This document shows, in pieces, positions 36,300 through 51,300 of a DNA stretch of 64,000 nucleotides (the stretch's first letter is position 1; every line of letters begins with the position of its first letter). Origin of the DNA: Oreocharis arfaki (taxonomy: Eukaryota > Chordata > Aves > Passeriformes > Paramythiidae); assembly GCA_013398015.1 (NCBI GenBank), contig VZRR01007616.1, positions 327 to 64,326 of the forward strand. Reading direction: 5' to 3'. A program made the translations under genes and the position numbers. The notes below the pieces were generated by a model. It was given only the letters and a program-made list of their open reading frames with translations. It made no database searches and was not told the origin of the DNA.

Positions 36300-38889
36300 A
36301 GCAGCTTAGCTGCCAAGTGTTTGTGGACCCAGTGAGTGAGATTTTGAGTTTTTACATTGGATTATTTCACATTCTCTGGAGAAGAGAGCATTTATTACAG
36401 CTGGCAGAATTTGATGCAAGCAATAAATAACAAATTCTAAAAACCTTCCAGCTTTATTAGACCCACTGTTAATACATCATACATAACCTCTTCAGGTCAA
36501 GTGCAAATCCATAGGCAGGGGACAGCTCTTTTCCTAGTAACGTACCTTTGCCCACTGACCGTGCTCTCTGACTGTGGGATGGGAAGTGTACTTCTTCTAA
36601 AACCATTTGCAAGCAACAGGAACAAGCCAAAGAGGTTTGGCGAAGTTCAGAAGGATGCTGGCTGAGGAGGCCAAAGTAATTGGCTTTGATGGAGGAACAT
36701 CAGGGAGGAATTTAGGACTAAAGCATTTCTATTGTGAGTAATTTCGGCTCCAATGTCATCATCTGGTTTTGGACAATTCTGTAACTGTGCTCCTCAAGGC
36801 TATGCTCCTGGGAAGAGCTGGCAGCTTTGTGCCAGAGCAGGGACCCATAGCTACCCAGATCCTGTTTGCAGTCCCCAAGGAGGGGGAAATGACAAAAGTG
36901 ACAATATTTTCATTGGTTTTCAACATTTTTCTTCAATAGTTTTGGAGTTCTCTTTGAAATATACAAAGAGAAGGCATTGCATCTTTCAATCGTTTGAGAA
37001 ATCATTTCCCACTCAGTGATAACATCCCCAGAACTTAATTTTAAGTGACTGTCCCTGTGCAAATTTGCACTTCAACAGAGAAAAAAACGGAAGAAAGAAA
37101 TTTCCCTCCCAAAAAAATTTTGATCTCTCTTCACTTCTAAATCCATCCCTGAGTGACTACAGTAGATACTTGGCACTAACCCACTAAAGCCCTTTGTACC
37201 ATCCTTTCTCAAAATTATTTCAGCTCAGATTAGCCCTGTACACATGAGCCATGGTGGCCAGGCCGTTCATGTGCAGCCTGTCCCCCTAAGCACATGCACA
37301 CACACTCCCAGAGGAAGAGAACCTGCTGCACATCATGTCACGGCTCCTGCATGCTGCTCCAAAGTTTCTCCTGCTCAAGTAATCTTCTACTCTCCCAGCC
37401 ACTGGAAACTACTGACTTCAAGACCACACTCCAGGAGAGAATATGAGGAGTGGATGAACAGGAGGGTCCCCTGCCCAAAATGATACTTTCCACCAGCTGG
37501 CATTGCAACACCAGTGCTGGCCAAATCACACCTGTGCAAAACACTCAAGGTCGCTGTTTAGGGGCCTGTGAGAAGGGTTGGGATCTCTTCAGCGTTTAGC
37601 AGAGGTCTTCTGCCTGTCTTATCTCTTCTTACAAAGTTCCCTTATCATGGAAATATTCTGTTTTGTTGCAGACAGGAGCCCTGAAATCATAATACGGAAA
37701 TGGAAGAAAATGCTGTCGGTGAAAGCACTGGATATATGCATTGTTTCATTGGCAGCAAACAGAAATATTTTGGACCAGATGTATCCAATGCATCATTTAT
37801 TTAAATTGCAGGGGCTGCATCCGGAGTGAAATGTGTCACATCCCCAGAGTCATTGATGTGGTATTTTATTCTGCAATATAAAAAACACACTACTTTATTT
37901 GATAGACTGGTCTGTTATTAAAAAGTTACAAAGATAATAGAAGTAAATCAAAATTATAAACATAAATTGTAAATAAATATATCTCCTTGATAGAAAGCTA
38001 ATAAATAGATAATTTTTAATGAAGATGCATGCCTCTGAAATTCTTCTGACCACTGAAGCAGAAATGCAATTTATACCATCTCGATAGTCTAACCAGGAGC
38101 CTTTAAAAAACCAGCTATTTCACTGGATAAAAAAGTCATTTCACAGTCCCTGTTTCCTAAATCATATGGATTTACAGCATAAGCAGGGGACCCAGGAAGC
38201 TCAAACACTTTGACTGTAATGAGTGAGCTGATTCTGTATTTTCTTAATGTGAAAGCAACTGAAGAACTAAATTAAAGGTATGTTTCATGTTCTAAGCCTC
38301 TTGCAAGAGTCAGTCTCTTCTGAAATTCAGTTGCTCTTTCCATTGTCAGTATCTCCTCTACCTGGACTGCCTCACTATTCGCTTTAAGGTATTAAATCTG
38401 CTATCTATCATAGCAAAGAAGACCACTCAGGGAACTGCAGTTTATTAGAGGATGTCACCTTCAGCCAGCTATCAGGCCACACTTCCAGAGTTACGCTTAA
38501 CCACATATATTGCACCTAATCATTTTCTCCCGAGCCTTAAGGAAGTACACAGCATGTGTGCGTGGATACTCCCATTTTGAGCAAAGCCACATTATTCATA
38601 CAGACCCACAAATGCTAAGCTTAAATGTTGGCATTCACAAAGTTCTACTGTGAACCCTATTTAAACAAAACAGATTTACAATGTATGCTCTACAAGAAGG
38701 GATTTTTCTAGCAAATTCTGGGATTAGCCTAAAGGAAGTGTGAGACAATAGATTTTAACATTTTAATAAACATGTGATTCCCTGGGGAAATAAAAAATTT
38801 TAAAAGCGAGGAGCCACTGTGGTCTGCATGCCAGATTGTTTCTATGCTTCTGCCCTGTTACTCCATCTCGCTGTTCCCACAGTGTTTAC
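36300..38889. other. intergenic
   Basis: Nothing recognised. The stretch 37830-38830 is very AT-rich and has no open frame of 60 codons. Confidence 0.8.
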
Positions 38890-39310
38890 TGGAATAAATG
38901 GGCAGCTCTTCTGCACGTCTCTGCAGCTGAATGCCATGTCTCCCGCCAGCCTCAGCAGTTCCCACAGAGGCAGCAGCCACAGGATCACCTAGGGAGAACA
39001 CCAGGCACTGCATGGTGGGGACAGCTGAGCCCAACGGGCTGCCCATGGGGTGCCCCCCACCCAGACAGCGCAGCCAAAGGCACACAGGTGCCCCAGCCCT
39101 CCTGCTGCCACTGCCCAACGCAAGGGCCCGCTCGGGCAGGTGCCCTGGCCATGGCTAAGCAGGGTGGTGGGCCAGGGCTGAGACCCAGGGTGGGCTCCGC
39201 CCCAGCAGCCCCTGCACACCAGGCAGGGCTTGACAACAGCACAGGAACAGCTGCCACAGACAGAGCACCCAAGCCCTACTCGCTCTCGGCTCCTGCTCAC
39301 CTGCACTCAC
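38890..39310. other. GC-rich island in spacer
   Basis: About 400 bases of clearly higher GC than the flanks are open in several frames on both strands; the longest runs 38836-39453 on plus from a TTG. No protein family is visible and CpG density is moderate, so I see it as non-coding. Confidence 0.5.
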
Positions 39311-42300
39311 TGCTTGGCTTCATCTCGCGCTTCCCTTTGATACAACTGCACATGGGCTGCTTCCCTCGGATCCCGGTAGAAGCTCGAGGATTCTTTTTCT
39401 CCCCTGTAATTTCACTCACAGCTACCCAGGGAATCGGGTTGTATAAATATTGACAGAGAAATATACGTAACAAAAACATTTATCATTTCTGTTTCCCTCA
39501 ACACTGAAATTTTGCTTCAGGACATGAGGTGCCTGTTTCAGTGAATCTACTCATTAGTAGACAAAACAAACAGGATTAGAAGATATGTTTTTAAACAGGA
39601 TCAGTGATGCACGCCCTGATTTAGAAACCGCCGGGCTGACACCCAGGCTTGGGAATCCCTGAGCAGAATACAGTCGATGCCTGAGAGGAACACAGGCAAA
39701 GCCCGGCTCCCTGCTCCCAGCAGCGCTGCACTGGAGGAACTGACAGCTCTTCTAACTGAATAAAGCTTGGTGGGAGCTTATTGGGGCAGGTGCAGAGCAA
39801 CAAATGCATTCCTAAGTATCTTATTCTGACTTAAGTATCTCATTTAAGCAAAAAGCCATTTTTCCTGGTCTGTCCTTCCTAGGAGATTCCACACAGACTG
39901 GAGTGTGAGTAAATACTGACACGCACACTGGGATTCTTAGTGTAGCACCGCAGCAGCAACACTCTCAATCCAGTCAGAGGAATTTCACTGCTAACAGTAC
40001 AACATATGGAAGAACCACAGTGCCCAAGTCAGAGTAACTGGAGCCCTAAGCAAGATGTCTGTCTCGGCCCCATAACTGGCTGCAGCCAAAACAAGAGCAA
40101 GTACAGCAGAACAGCTGTAATCTCCAGTACCTGCAGCTCCATCCCTGTCAATGTCATTTTACATTCACCAGGAACACGGTGGACGGAGCTGGGAGCAGAC
40201 TGAGGGTCCTGTTCTAGAGGGCCTCAAACAGCAGTGTGGTTTATTGACTCAGTTTTGCACCATCTGCCATAAGAAAATAAGGGGAGACATGCTGTATTTG
40301 TATGAGTGGCTCAATTCCTATGTCATCCAGGCAAAACAGGAGCCCATGTTATTTCTGTCATTAGTTATAATTAGAGAACTCTAATCAGCCCCCTGCCTGC
40401 TTCAGTACTCAAGTGTTTGAATCTGCAATTTTACTTGTGTTCTTCATTAAGAAGATGGAAAAAGGAAAATAAATTCATTCATGAAATTTCCATCCGTATC
40501 AAAGACTTTTATTTTAGGATTTATTTCCAAGTTACGTATCTTTAGAGCTTTTAAACAGGAATACAGTTCTCTTCCTCTACCATTCTCTGTATGTATAAAT
40601 TTATGTAATGTCTGTTAAAGAGGAGACAATTCTCATTCCTCTGTAGCACTAAATATAGGACTTTGGTGCAGAGATGGAGAAGAAACATTAAGAGAACATA
40701 AGACAACAGGAGATATTTGTTGCCCATACTTTCTGATGCGGAAGGGCAAAATTGCTTAAAAATCTTCAGCATCTTAAGTGTCAACTATTTCCAATAGATG
40801 GAGCTGATGACATAATTACTAGTGATTAAATTTTAACATTTATTAGTGAAGGACTTTTAAAGGCACAGGCTAGCAGCATCAAGTCCAGAGCAAGATCTTC
40901 ACTGGGACTACCCAGATGCCATGACACCAAATTTCGCCTCCACCCACTCCATTGCTTTGACACTGGATGTCATAGATTTCATAGGCTGCTGGATTTAAGA
41001 GGTTCCTGAAGACCAGAGACAGAGTGATAAATGATGATCCTTTTACTCCATCATATGCTCTCCCAAAAATGTACCATCTATGTGAGCTATGACATCAACC
41101 AAGGCTTCATTTAAGCCATGTGTTTCTCTGTTTTTTCACAAGCAGAAGAACAGGCTACTAAGAGAGAGTCAAGGAGACCAAGCCACCTGAGCCTGACACA
41201 TCTACATTTGCAGGACATGGATACAAGAGACTTACACGGCAGATTTCAGACACCAGGCTGATCAATGGACATAAAAGAAGATGAAAAAGTACATAAAAGG
41301 TTCTGATCTAGGAAATACCACTCCACTGCTGGCTGCAAGAGTCACCAATCTGTAGCAAGACCTGCTAGTCAAATATCCGAGGGGAATACCTTGTTTTTTT
41401 CCAGGAACCCAGGATAGTTTACTCAGAATTTTGCCTCAGAATTTTGCTACAGCTAGTTGTCTATATACTTTAAAGAACTAGTAAAATTTAATTTAAATTT
41501 CATGCTGCCTTGTGGAGAAGAAAAGTCCCCTGAACCTAGAATAGGCAGAGCCTCAGAGCAGAGAATGTCTTAATAAATACCCATAAGAAACACAAGCACA
41601 CAAGGTCAGGATCATCTGAGAATCTTAAGAATGTAGATGGAGCTTGGAGACAGTCACTTCAGAGAGTAAATTTCAAACTTGTACTGAGCGCAAAAAAATG
41701 TTATATGTTAGTCTTCAAATTTAAAGTGAATGGGTGCATACTGACGTTTCTGAGGATGCAACAAAGGAATGGTAGATTAGAGAAAAGGGTTAATGAGGAA
41801 TTATCTGATTACAAATGTAACTAATGTAAAGAGTACATCAGAAGAATATAGGAAACTATTCCAGTCTGTGACACATTTTGATTTAAAAACAGCTGATTCC
41901 AGCAAACAAACAACCTGATTCAGTTACTCACCAAAGGGGAAAAAAATAAGTTGACTTTTCAGGAAATCTTTAGCATTACTGACTTACTGAAATTTGACAA
42001 AGGACTGATAATGAAACATTTGAAGAAGATTTTGTAGTGGGAGATTCAGCAGAGTTCAAGCCTCAGTAGCCTGGTATTAAGATCCAAAGTCTGCCTCCAA
42101 ATACTGTTACTATCGTCAGTTTCCTAAAACTTGTGGAATTTATCATGGCTTTAGATGCGGCAATGGAAAGAATATTTTCCTGTGTAAACAGATTTGGACA
42201 GAGTTCAGAAAACTGCTGAACATAGGTTTTCCTGGGACTGGGCTTAAGGTTAAAGCAAAAGCCAAAAAGTATATTAAAAAACTTTCTTGTTTCATTCAAA

Positions 42301-45300
42301 ACAGCCATGACACATGAAAGCAGAAAGCACTAGTCCAAACAATAACATTATTAATGAAATGGAGTTGTATATTTGAAGACAGTGGAAATATACACTAGAG
42401 GGGAAAACGCATGTCACGACGGGGACCTGCTGCTTCCCTGAAACATTCCTTCAGAGAATTTCCCCTTGCTTTTCAGGCAGTCTATTTCTTCCATGCAAGA
42501 AAGAGACAAGCTCACCAAGTGTCAGAGCAAGCAGTGCTATTCTGGACACACAGCATGGCCTGGGTAATCCGTCACAGGAAAGGAGTGCGGGGGTGCAGGG
42601 AATTTCAGGTTAGAAATGCTGGAGGACAGAGTGGTGGCTGCTGGCACCTACGCTGCTTTCCCTACGCTGCTCAAACTCCTCCTAGCCTGCTACTTCCAAC
42701 AACTTCCCTAAGAAGGCGTTTTCTGTACCAAGGAAACACTACTGACCAAGTAAACACCACTTACTCGTTTAAGGGAAAATAATCCGCCTTCTTGTTGGGA
42801 ACCATAAAAATAAGTGCAATGAGAAAAAAAAAGGCAGTCATATATTGTGTCTGACACAAAGCCCCAACCATCACAGTCGCTTGGGGTTTGGCTGTCTCCA
42901 ACCTGCAGCCACTCCTCACCATGGCATCCTAGGCTCCCACAGGCAGCACGGGGAGCTGGTGCCTTTCCACAGGGTGTACGGATGCCAGGAGGCGCTCTGA
43001 GAACGGCACCCGCGTCAGGAGGTGCTTTGAGCACGGGTTGGATGAAGCCCCAGCTGAAGCTGGGACATGCAGCCTGTTGGTGACCCTGCCACTGCAGAGC
43101 CCGGCTCCTCCCAGGGGCACACAGGGACAGGGGGCACATGCATCATCCCATCCTCAGGGAGAGCCTCTGCAGACAACAGCCCCAGGAATCCACCCCTTTC
43201 CCCAGCCGGTATCGCACCATGACTGTGCCTGCTGCAGAGAGGTGGGATGTGGCCATCAGAAAGGGAGAGGATGAAGTTTTAGCTTTGGATTAGAGGAATC
43301 CTTCGCCACCTCCAGTCAGCCCCATGCTCCAACTGCTCCTGTGTTCCTCAATGCTCGGACTGCCTGGATGATTGAGGCATGCGAGCAGCAGGCTGCGCAG
43401 ATGTCAGATGTCACGCTCTATCTGATGAAGAGGTCTCTGCCTCAGGCTGTTTATATATAACCTACCAGAATTTCCTGCTGCACGATGAAATAATTAGGGG
43501 GCCCTCATGCAGGGAACAATGTTGCGAGTAGGTTGCAAAGGCATTACACATACAAAAAGAAAATCCTAAGCATTTTACATATCTGTGATACAATCTTCTA
43601 AGACTCCTTACGTATATTCAACTTGTTTGTATTATTTCTTTTAATGTTCTTCATGCAGATACTAAATGAAGGCTTCAAAAAGTTCAGCAGTGGTCTTTCC
43701 TTTATGCTCAGATTACACAGTGGGAATAGCAGCATGAGAAAACCGGAAAAAATGGAGATTTATTTGTTTGTTTTAGATCAAGATTGCTTTTTGCATCTTA
43801 AGTCGGTGAACTCTAAACAGCAGATAGTTTAATAGAAATTGATCCTGTCATCAGACTCTCATTTTGTGGCTCTCTTTTTTTTTCTAATCAGTTTTAATTC
43901 GCAACTGGTTTTATCCATAAAGAGATCACCCATTAGCCCACAGACGCTCTGTGTGCTGATTCATCTCAGCTCACTCCTCTCCCAGCTCACTACACTAGAA
44001 AACCAGCTGGATCATATCCTCAGCTGCAGTCTGGAACAGCTTCCCTGTGATTGTCAAACTTTCAAGTAAAACTTAGGAGTCTGAGGTTTCAAAACTCACA
44101 TGTCCTGAACATGTCCAAGACAGTTGAACCGGGCAATTTTGCTGGCTGGCAGCAATGGAGAAACCAGCCCAGGAGGGAGGCTGGCATGCAGGTCTGTCCA
44201 GAAACAACCCCAAAGTGGAGAGCCCGGCAGCCACTCTCCCCTGCCAGGGCTGTATCAAAGCCCTTGCCCTCTGCTCTGTGGTCCAGAGCTCAGGTCGCCA
44301 GGAGAGCTGCTGGAAGTGAACATGGCTGGCTGGATACACTGGGTATCTTTCTAACAAAGCAGCTGTGTGAACCTCTGTGACCCACAGTTACACAAAATGT
44401 CGGTAGTAAACCAAACAAGAGGTAAGGACATGTACTCATTAACAACTGGCATAAGCTGCTGACCAGCCAGCCCCTGCGGGAGGTAACCAGTGGGGACACA
44501 CTGAGAACACCTCAGCCTCTCAGCAAGTGGCTGTGGGTGGCTTGGCTGCTACCAAGATTAAACCACAGTAATCATGATGGACCCCACTGTAGAACAAACC
44601 AGCACGAGCTATATTACCTTTTTTACTTCTTATATACCCTCAAATAATGCATCAAGACATAAAAAATTCTCTTCAGTGTTCAGAATTGAGATATCTTCCA
44701 AATAGCTCAAACAGTTGCCATAAGTATATCACTTTTACAGACTTCGTTTAATTCAAATGACTGCAAATAATTGGAAATAGGATAACAGGTGACCAAAATA
44801 TGTAAAAGAAGAGTTTTCGGTGTGGTGACCATCCATATTTTCATGGTTAGGAAAACTAGATCCATGCTTTTATTAGAACACAGCACGGAAAAGAAATTGA
44901 CATTTCCCAAATATCAAAAAGTATATATGTCACTCTTCTACAGGTACATAATATAAATCCATTTCTAAATTATCATTGCCTTCCTACATCTATTTAGCAT
45001 CTCAGCAGTCTTCCTTTACCCATCTTCTTCTCTAAATGGATCCTGTCTTTCACTAAGGCACAATGAACCGACATTTGTTTGAGCGCGCTGTCCCTACAGG
45101 TATCAGTTCACATTAATGCTTCTGAAGTTAGGTTTGTACATAACGTAGCTTACAGTACTACCAAGGAAAACAATCTTGAAAGTTGGAATAAAACAATATT
45201 TCTTTGATCTTTCTTTGACCTTCTCCAGTCAGCTCACTATTTAATAGCTTCATTAACTATATCAAGGAGATGGACCCTCATTTTCTCACTACCATTAAAA

Positions 45301-48300
45301 TCATACAAGTACTGAACATCAGTGGAAGCTCTGAGTGGGGGCGCATAGGAGGCAAGGGTGCATCTCATATCAAGAGCAGCAGCATTCTGCCCCCTCTGAA
45401 CCAGACAACAATGTATTCCACTGTGCTGCTATTCAGCCACTGCCAGCTCATTTTAAGTTCCTTATTCTCAGTGCACATTCAAGAAAGAATAAAGAGACCA
45501 TAAGAGAAGGAAATTTTTGCTGCTCATGTATTTGAAGACTACAACCATAACAGACATCAAGCCACCTATCATCAAGGACAGGACACCCTCGACAGCAGTC
45601 ATTTCTCTCTGTAAGGGAAAATCAGCAATGATATGTGATGATGGAAGGCATCGCCTTCCTCAAGGGCCAATTTAGCACAGCAGGGGAAAAGTAGCTCAGG
45701 CAATATGCATCTCAAAGCAGGAGAAAAATTAAAGGCAGGGAGAGGAAGAGTGGCTTTGGAAGGGAGAGCAAGGGATGAAAGCAGTAGCAGTAACCGTGGG
45801 AAGGACAACCATGAAAAGGGCAGTGGATAAAGCGGAGAAAATTTAGTCCTTGCAGTTTGTTAGTGTATTGGATACCTGGACTGAGAAAACTGGGACATTA
45901 CAAGCAAGGTTGGAGCCTAGGCAAGTGCACTTTTACGGGAACACCTGCTTCTTTGTTCGACTGCTTTCTACCAAAAGGTAAAAAACCTTAAAGAAGCCGA
46001 TACCTGCATGTCAGGTATCTTGCAGTAGGATTGCAGAGCTGTGGCTCTCACTGAGCACCGACCTCATTACTCAGCTATGAATGCTATGCTTGGGTGAATA
46101 AACAGGAGCCGCTTCTGGCCCAGCACATTTGTCCCCAAACCCAGCCCAGAGGAGGCTGTTTCCCTGGTTGTGCCTCCACCCTTCTGACTGTTTTTCGGCA
46201 CAACCTCTTTCTTGCCTAGACAGAGTTCTGCATGATGGTGCCCAGCTAACGACAGCATCCTCACACCACATCACCTGTGTGTCCCCACAACACCACATGC
46301 TGCTGGGGTGGCACCGTGCTAGCAGACCCCAATCCTCTAGGATCCTAGGCAAGTCCATTATCGCCCTACACCTCTGTTCCTGCCTCTATTAAATTTTACT
46401 GACTCACCTCAGTAAACTCAGTACTTTACACACAGCTTACACATAGCTGAGAAGAAAAATTATTAAATTAGCATATTAAAAGTTGTGGAGAATTCCCTTC
46501 ACCACTGTCTGCTGCCAGAGCTGTAGAACTGTATCTTAAACAATTTAAAAGCCCTATAAGTGCCTGTTATTTGAATGAAGTATTTGTTGAATGAGCATTA
46601 TCTTTTGACCTCTAATTTGTAACATCAAGTTACAAATTCTGCTTAAATGTGCATATTAAACAAAAACCCAGTAGTGGTAGTGTAAAGAAACAACTAAGCC
46701 TTATACAAATTAAATATGATCATTTGAAGCTGATGTTTTTAACAAAATTTTTGACCTGTTGTGTCTGTCCTTCAACCCAAAAATTTCATAAATTGAAACT
46801 TTTTCTAAGTTTCTATGGATTAAGGCAGTCCATTTGAAAATGGACTTCCAACTGTTCTGTAGGCAGAGGATGCAAAATAGAGACGAGTCCATTTTTCCAG
46901 GCTCACGGGAAATTTTGTCTTGGTGGTCCACTAAATCCCACACATTGAGGGATGATACTGAAACGTTTTCAGTGTGAAGAAGAGTCTAGGGGTGACCTGA
47001 ACTCCCTTGCTGCCTGTCCCAGTGATTTTTTTGAATGATTATGTATATCTTCATCTTAGTTTTAAGCTATTCTTTGTTTATTTCATTTGCAACATTTCCA
47101 AGCCCTTTTCTGATAATCATTTTGTTCCCTTGTCTTCATTTTGTTTGGCAACAGATGAGCTGGCAGCAAGCCCAAAGCCTGGTAAATGACAAATCACTAC
47201 CAGATGAAGCTGTGAGTTTTACACAGAGCATGTCCTCCAGCCATGGAATAGTTTGAGGCCCAATAAAATTACCAAACCGACTGAGAAGCCAAGTTCAAGT
47301 TTACATGAAGGCCTGACATTAACAAAAAAATAGAATAATTCTCCAAGCAATGAATTTAGTGATTGGGCTAATGAAGCCCCAGAAAAGCTGAAGAATCAGA
47401 AGCAGAGACAGAAATGCCAATCCTTAGCAGGGCCGCCAGGCGGGGTTTAACACTTGCTGCCTCATGGGAGCAGGAAAGGCCCTCTGTTCCCCAGGAAAGA
47501 AGGCAGTCACAAATCAAAATGATCCACAAGATGCACTTATCACCTTTCCATCCTCCATGTCCAAGTTACAGCTCTGGAGCTGTGCCAGGTTACCTCCCTG
47601 CAGAATGTCTCAGAACCAAGCCAGCGTGGGCACAGAAAGCTCCCCAGCAATTCAGCATTTGGGCCAGAGAGGAAAGCGACACTAGGCAGAATTACTGCTG
47701 CTAACACCCATGATAAATCCTTCTCTGCAGACTGTATCCCCTCAGAGGGTCAGCAAAGTGGGGTGAAGTTAGGATTGCGAAGAAGGGTGTTTCCTGGGTA
47801 CTCTCCAAGCGGGCCAACACTGCCTTTTTTCCAGGAGTCCTCCCTGCAGACTCTTGTGAATCCAGCACTGAAGCCACAAGGCACGAAATCTGAATACTTT
47901 CCTGAACCTTGTTTCATCCTTCCCAGGCTGATGCCACAGGGCATCAGCTTTTGTTACCCAAAATTATCAGACAAGAACTGAGGCAAGCCACCTTGCACTT
48001 CCCCATCTTTTGCTAGGTAGATGGTTTTAGCCAAGGCTTTGGCACCCACGGTGCCCTTAGAGGTCGTGCGGAGAGGACCATTGCTTGCTCTAGTAGTATA
48101 GGCAGAGAGGCCTGAATTTCTGTGTGTAGTAATTTTATAGTAGATACAGAATGATACAGTGGATGTAAGCCAACACTATTCTGAGTCACGTAATATAGGC
48201 TGGACAGCACCTGGTTGTGGACATAGCCAAAAGATGTAAAGTGAAGCTATCAGAGTCCTGAATGCTCCTGAGGTACACCCTTCCCAGATTGTCATAATGG

Positions 48301-51300
48301 ATGATACATCCATGCAATGAATGTTGAAAAGTAACATCAGAGGGGAAGGAAAAGTCTCAATAAAAAAGTGGTGTTTGGCTATAATCCTGTGTACCCAGAT
48401 GTCACACGACAACACAAATTCCCTACATCCTCTCCTCTGGGCTCCCACGGAACAGGCCCCCCATAGGCACCCATTGGACCCAACTGTAAGAACCATGGGA
48501 GCATCCACAGCCCTCAGGAATGTGGGACAGGAGACCTCAGTGCTGCCATTGCAGCAAGCGGGAAGGTGGAGGTGAGGGAAGCTTCGAAGGGTTAAGTCCA
48601 GGCAATACTTTCCTGTCCTGGGGGGGTTAAGACAGTCTGGGAGAGGCCTGTCAGCCTTCATTGGCCACAGGTAATGGTATAGGGTAATTTCTTCCGATAA
48701 TGCCACCAGAAGAGGAAATCCTGCAGACTAAACTCATTAAGGTCTGAGGGGAACACTGTGAGGGGCTCTTTCCGCAGGCAGAAGGACTGTAGACCGGGTT
48801 TGTCTGAGTGGAAGAGCGTCTCTTGTGGCATATGTTTGGAAAGCTCTCAGGGATTTCAAATACCCTTCTTTGGTGTCTATCAGCCCTGAAGTCCAAGTTT
48901 TCACTTTGAAGTCAAAACTCATCCCTCCTTCAAAAATGCAGCCCCCCAAGAGAAAACAAAAATACCAAAGGGATATAGTAGATTGATGCTCGAGAGCCAG
49001 TAATTTAGAGGCATTTGAAAAACTGTCATTCATTCACACTCTTCTATCAAGCAAGCAAACAAATAAGACATTACATTGCTGTCAGTGCTTGCTCCAGAGA
49101 CCGCCAAAGCTTTGAATCAAGACTGATAACGCCTTGAGTTGCTGAAGGACAACATCATCTGCCAAAAACAAGCATTGTTATCCTTGCAAGGCATCTGAGG
49201 TACACACAGGATTTAGCACCTAGCTCTCCCCTCCGTTGTTCATCCTCAGGTCTGTAGGGAGTCCCTCGTGGCACAGGCAGGAGAGGGCACCGCAACATAG
49301 GACTGCCCATGGGGTGAGCAGTCAGTGCTCACCAGGCACCCATCACATGGCCAGCCCTGCCAGCCCTGCAACCACCAACTGTTTTGATCCCGATAAACTG
49401 CACACACTGGGTGTCCAACACTTAGGCACACACCTCTGACCTTGAGATGTTGCCCTGCTCATTGGCAACTGATTAGAGAAAATGTAAAGTTCCTTCTCTT
49501 CTGAGAAGCACAGTGGGACAGCTTGTCTACTCAGCTCAACAGAAAAATGCCCTTGATTTCAGAAGTAAGGCATCCTGATCCCTGATCTTTTATAGGAAAA
49601 TATTTTGACAGTGTAACGTATGAAATTACCTAAAGCTAGGATAACTGGCATTTAATCTGATAATCCTTCCAGAAGCAATTAACTCAAAAATATCTGATAA
49701 AATTCGTTCAGCGTGTGTCTCCGCTGCGGCAGTGCAGGCACAGCCCAGCTGGCACGCAGGTCTGACCTGGCCGTCTGCCGAGGCAGCAATGCCTGGGGAC
49801 ACTGTCCTGGTCACAGTCCTCTCCTGCATCGGCACAGCAGTCCCACCCCTTCCTCCACAACATAGCTGGTTTCCACACCTCTTGAGAAACGTGGCACTTG
49901 ACACAGGCAAACTTCAGTTAACTGGTTGGAGAACTTTGGCTGCATCTCAACACAAAAAAAATTTGTGACTTTACACCAGCACCAGTCAGAAAAGTTTCTG
50001 ATGGACAAGTACTTTAAATATCAGCTTGTCACAAGTGAAACAATTTAGGGAAACAATATATCACTTTTGCAGAATGTTAAGCTTTAAAATAAAGATGAAG
50101 AGAAGGCATTCACATTAAATCAAAACTTTATATTCCCGCCTTTTCTTCAGGTTTTGAAATTATTGCTCTCCAATAAATTGTAAAATACAAGATCAACATT
50201 TCAATAAAGTGTTTTAATTTTGTTAATCAGACTGTTAAGCTTTTTTTTTTTTTTTTAGCATTTGACATCACAGGAAATGCAGAAGAAAAAAAAACTGTTC
50301 CAGAAGAAAAGCCTGAAATCATAAACTGCAGCAAAAAATTAAAAGTCCTATACCTGCATTGCTGTACTTTGAAGCCTTTAACCATCTTTATGGATTATAC
50401 TCTATCACTTGGCATATCTAAAATGTCGGCATAAACATGCCTTTGGAAACAAACGCATGTATTTCATCTGTGCACATGCATACTTCCATGAGGAACCTGA
50501 AATCTGGGGAGAGAAGCCCAGTCTTGTGGTCATTAGTCAGGCTAAAGGCAGTGGGCACTTTGACAGAGCGAGGATCATGGGACTGTTACAGGAACAGGTC
50601 TGGAATTTGATTTTTAGACATAGAACATCTACATTTGTGATCACTAAATGTGCAAATAGCTTTTTCATCCAAAACTGTAACACATTACATGAACTACATG
50701 AGTACGTTTGTCTAAGAGGCCTTTCTTAGAAATGAAAGACTAAATTAAGAGGAACTGTCTGAACTATCTGAAAATGAAGTAAATTGAATGACTGTGCCTC
50801 CAGTCTGGGAGGGATGGTTTTACTCAAAAGTAGTCTGCTGTGTGTAAAGTCAAAAGCCTCAAAGTATGCCAGAGGCAAACTAAACCAGGCATCGCTTCTC
50901 TACAGAGCGGGTATAGCATCCACTGAAAACACCAGGTATGCAGACCTCTGCTGCCAAATCAGACACCCCTTTCTCTCCATGAACAGAGCCACTCCATAGG
51001 CCGTGTGCTGGCTCATGCTGCTTGATGCACACAAGGGGGCTGGCACCCTTAGCTCCAGCCACCCCCAGACCCCTTCTCAACATACCCTGTCCTGGTCCAC
51101 TGTGGGCAGAGGCATGGCTCTCACTGGCCTGTAGGCAAGACAGTGTGGAGCACCTCTGACAGTCTACTGCAAAGTACCTGAGTATCAGGGTTCTGAATTT
51201 GCCATTCAGAACTCTGAAACTGCGTATTATGCTAAACCCCCCATCATCAAATACCAACCTATGAGGTAAGTAACTGACACAGCAGAAACTTCCATTGAAG

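Noticed and set aside
38836..39453. 205-codon plus-strand frame
   Set aside because: It starts from a TTG in a GC-rich patch, has no domain, and long frames are open on both strands at once.
42986..42996. CTCF-like core CAGGAGGCGCT
   Set aside because: Only half of the long CTCF motif fits and the upstream bases do not match; too weak to call a boundary site.
48176..48706. 176-codon minus-strand frame
   Set aside because: No family resemblance, no splice or repeat support; treated as chance.
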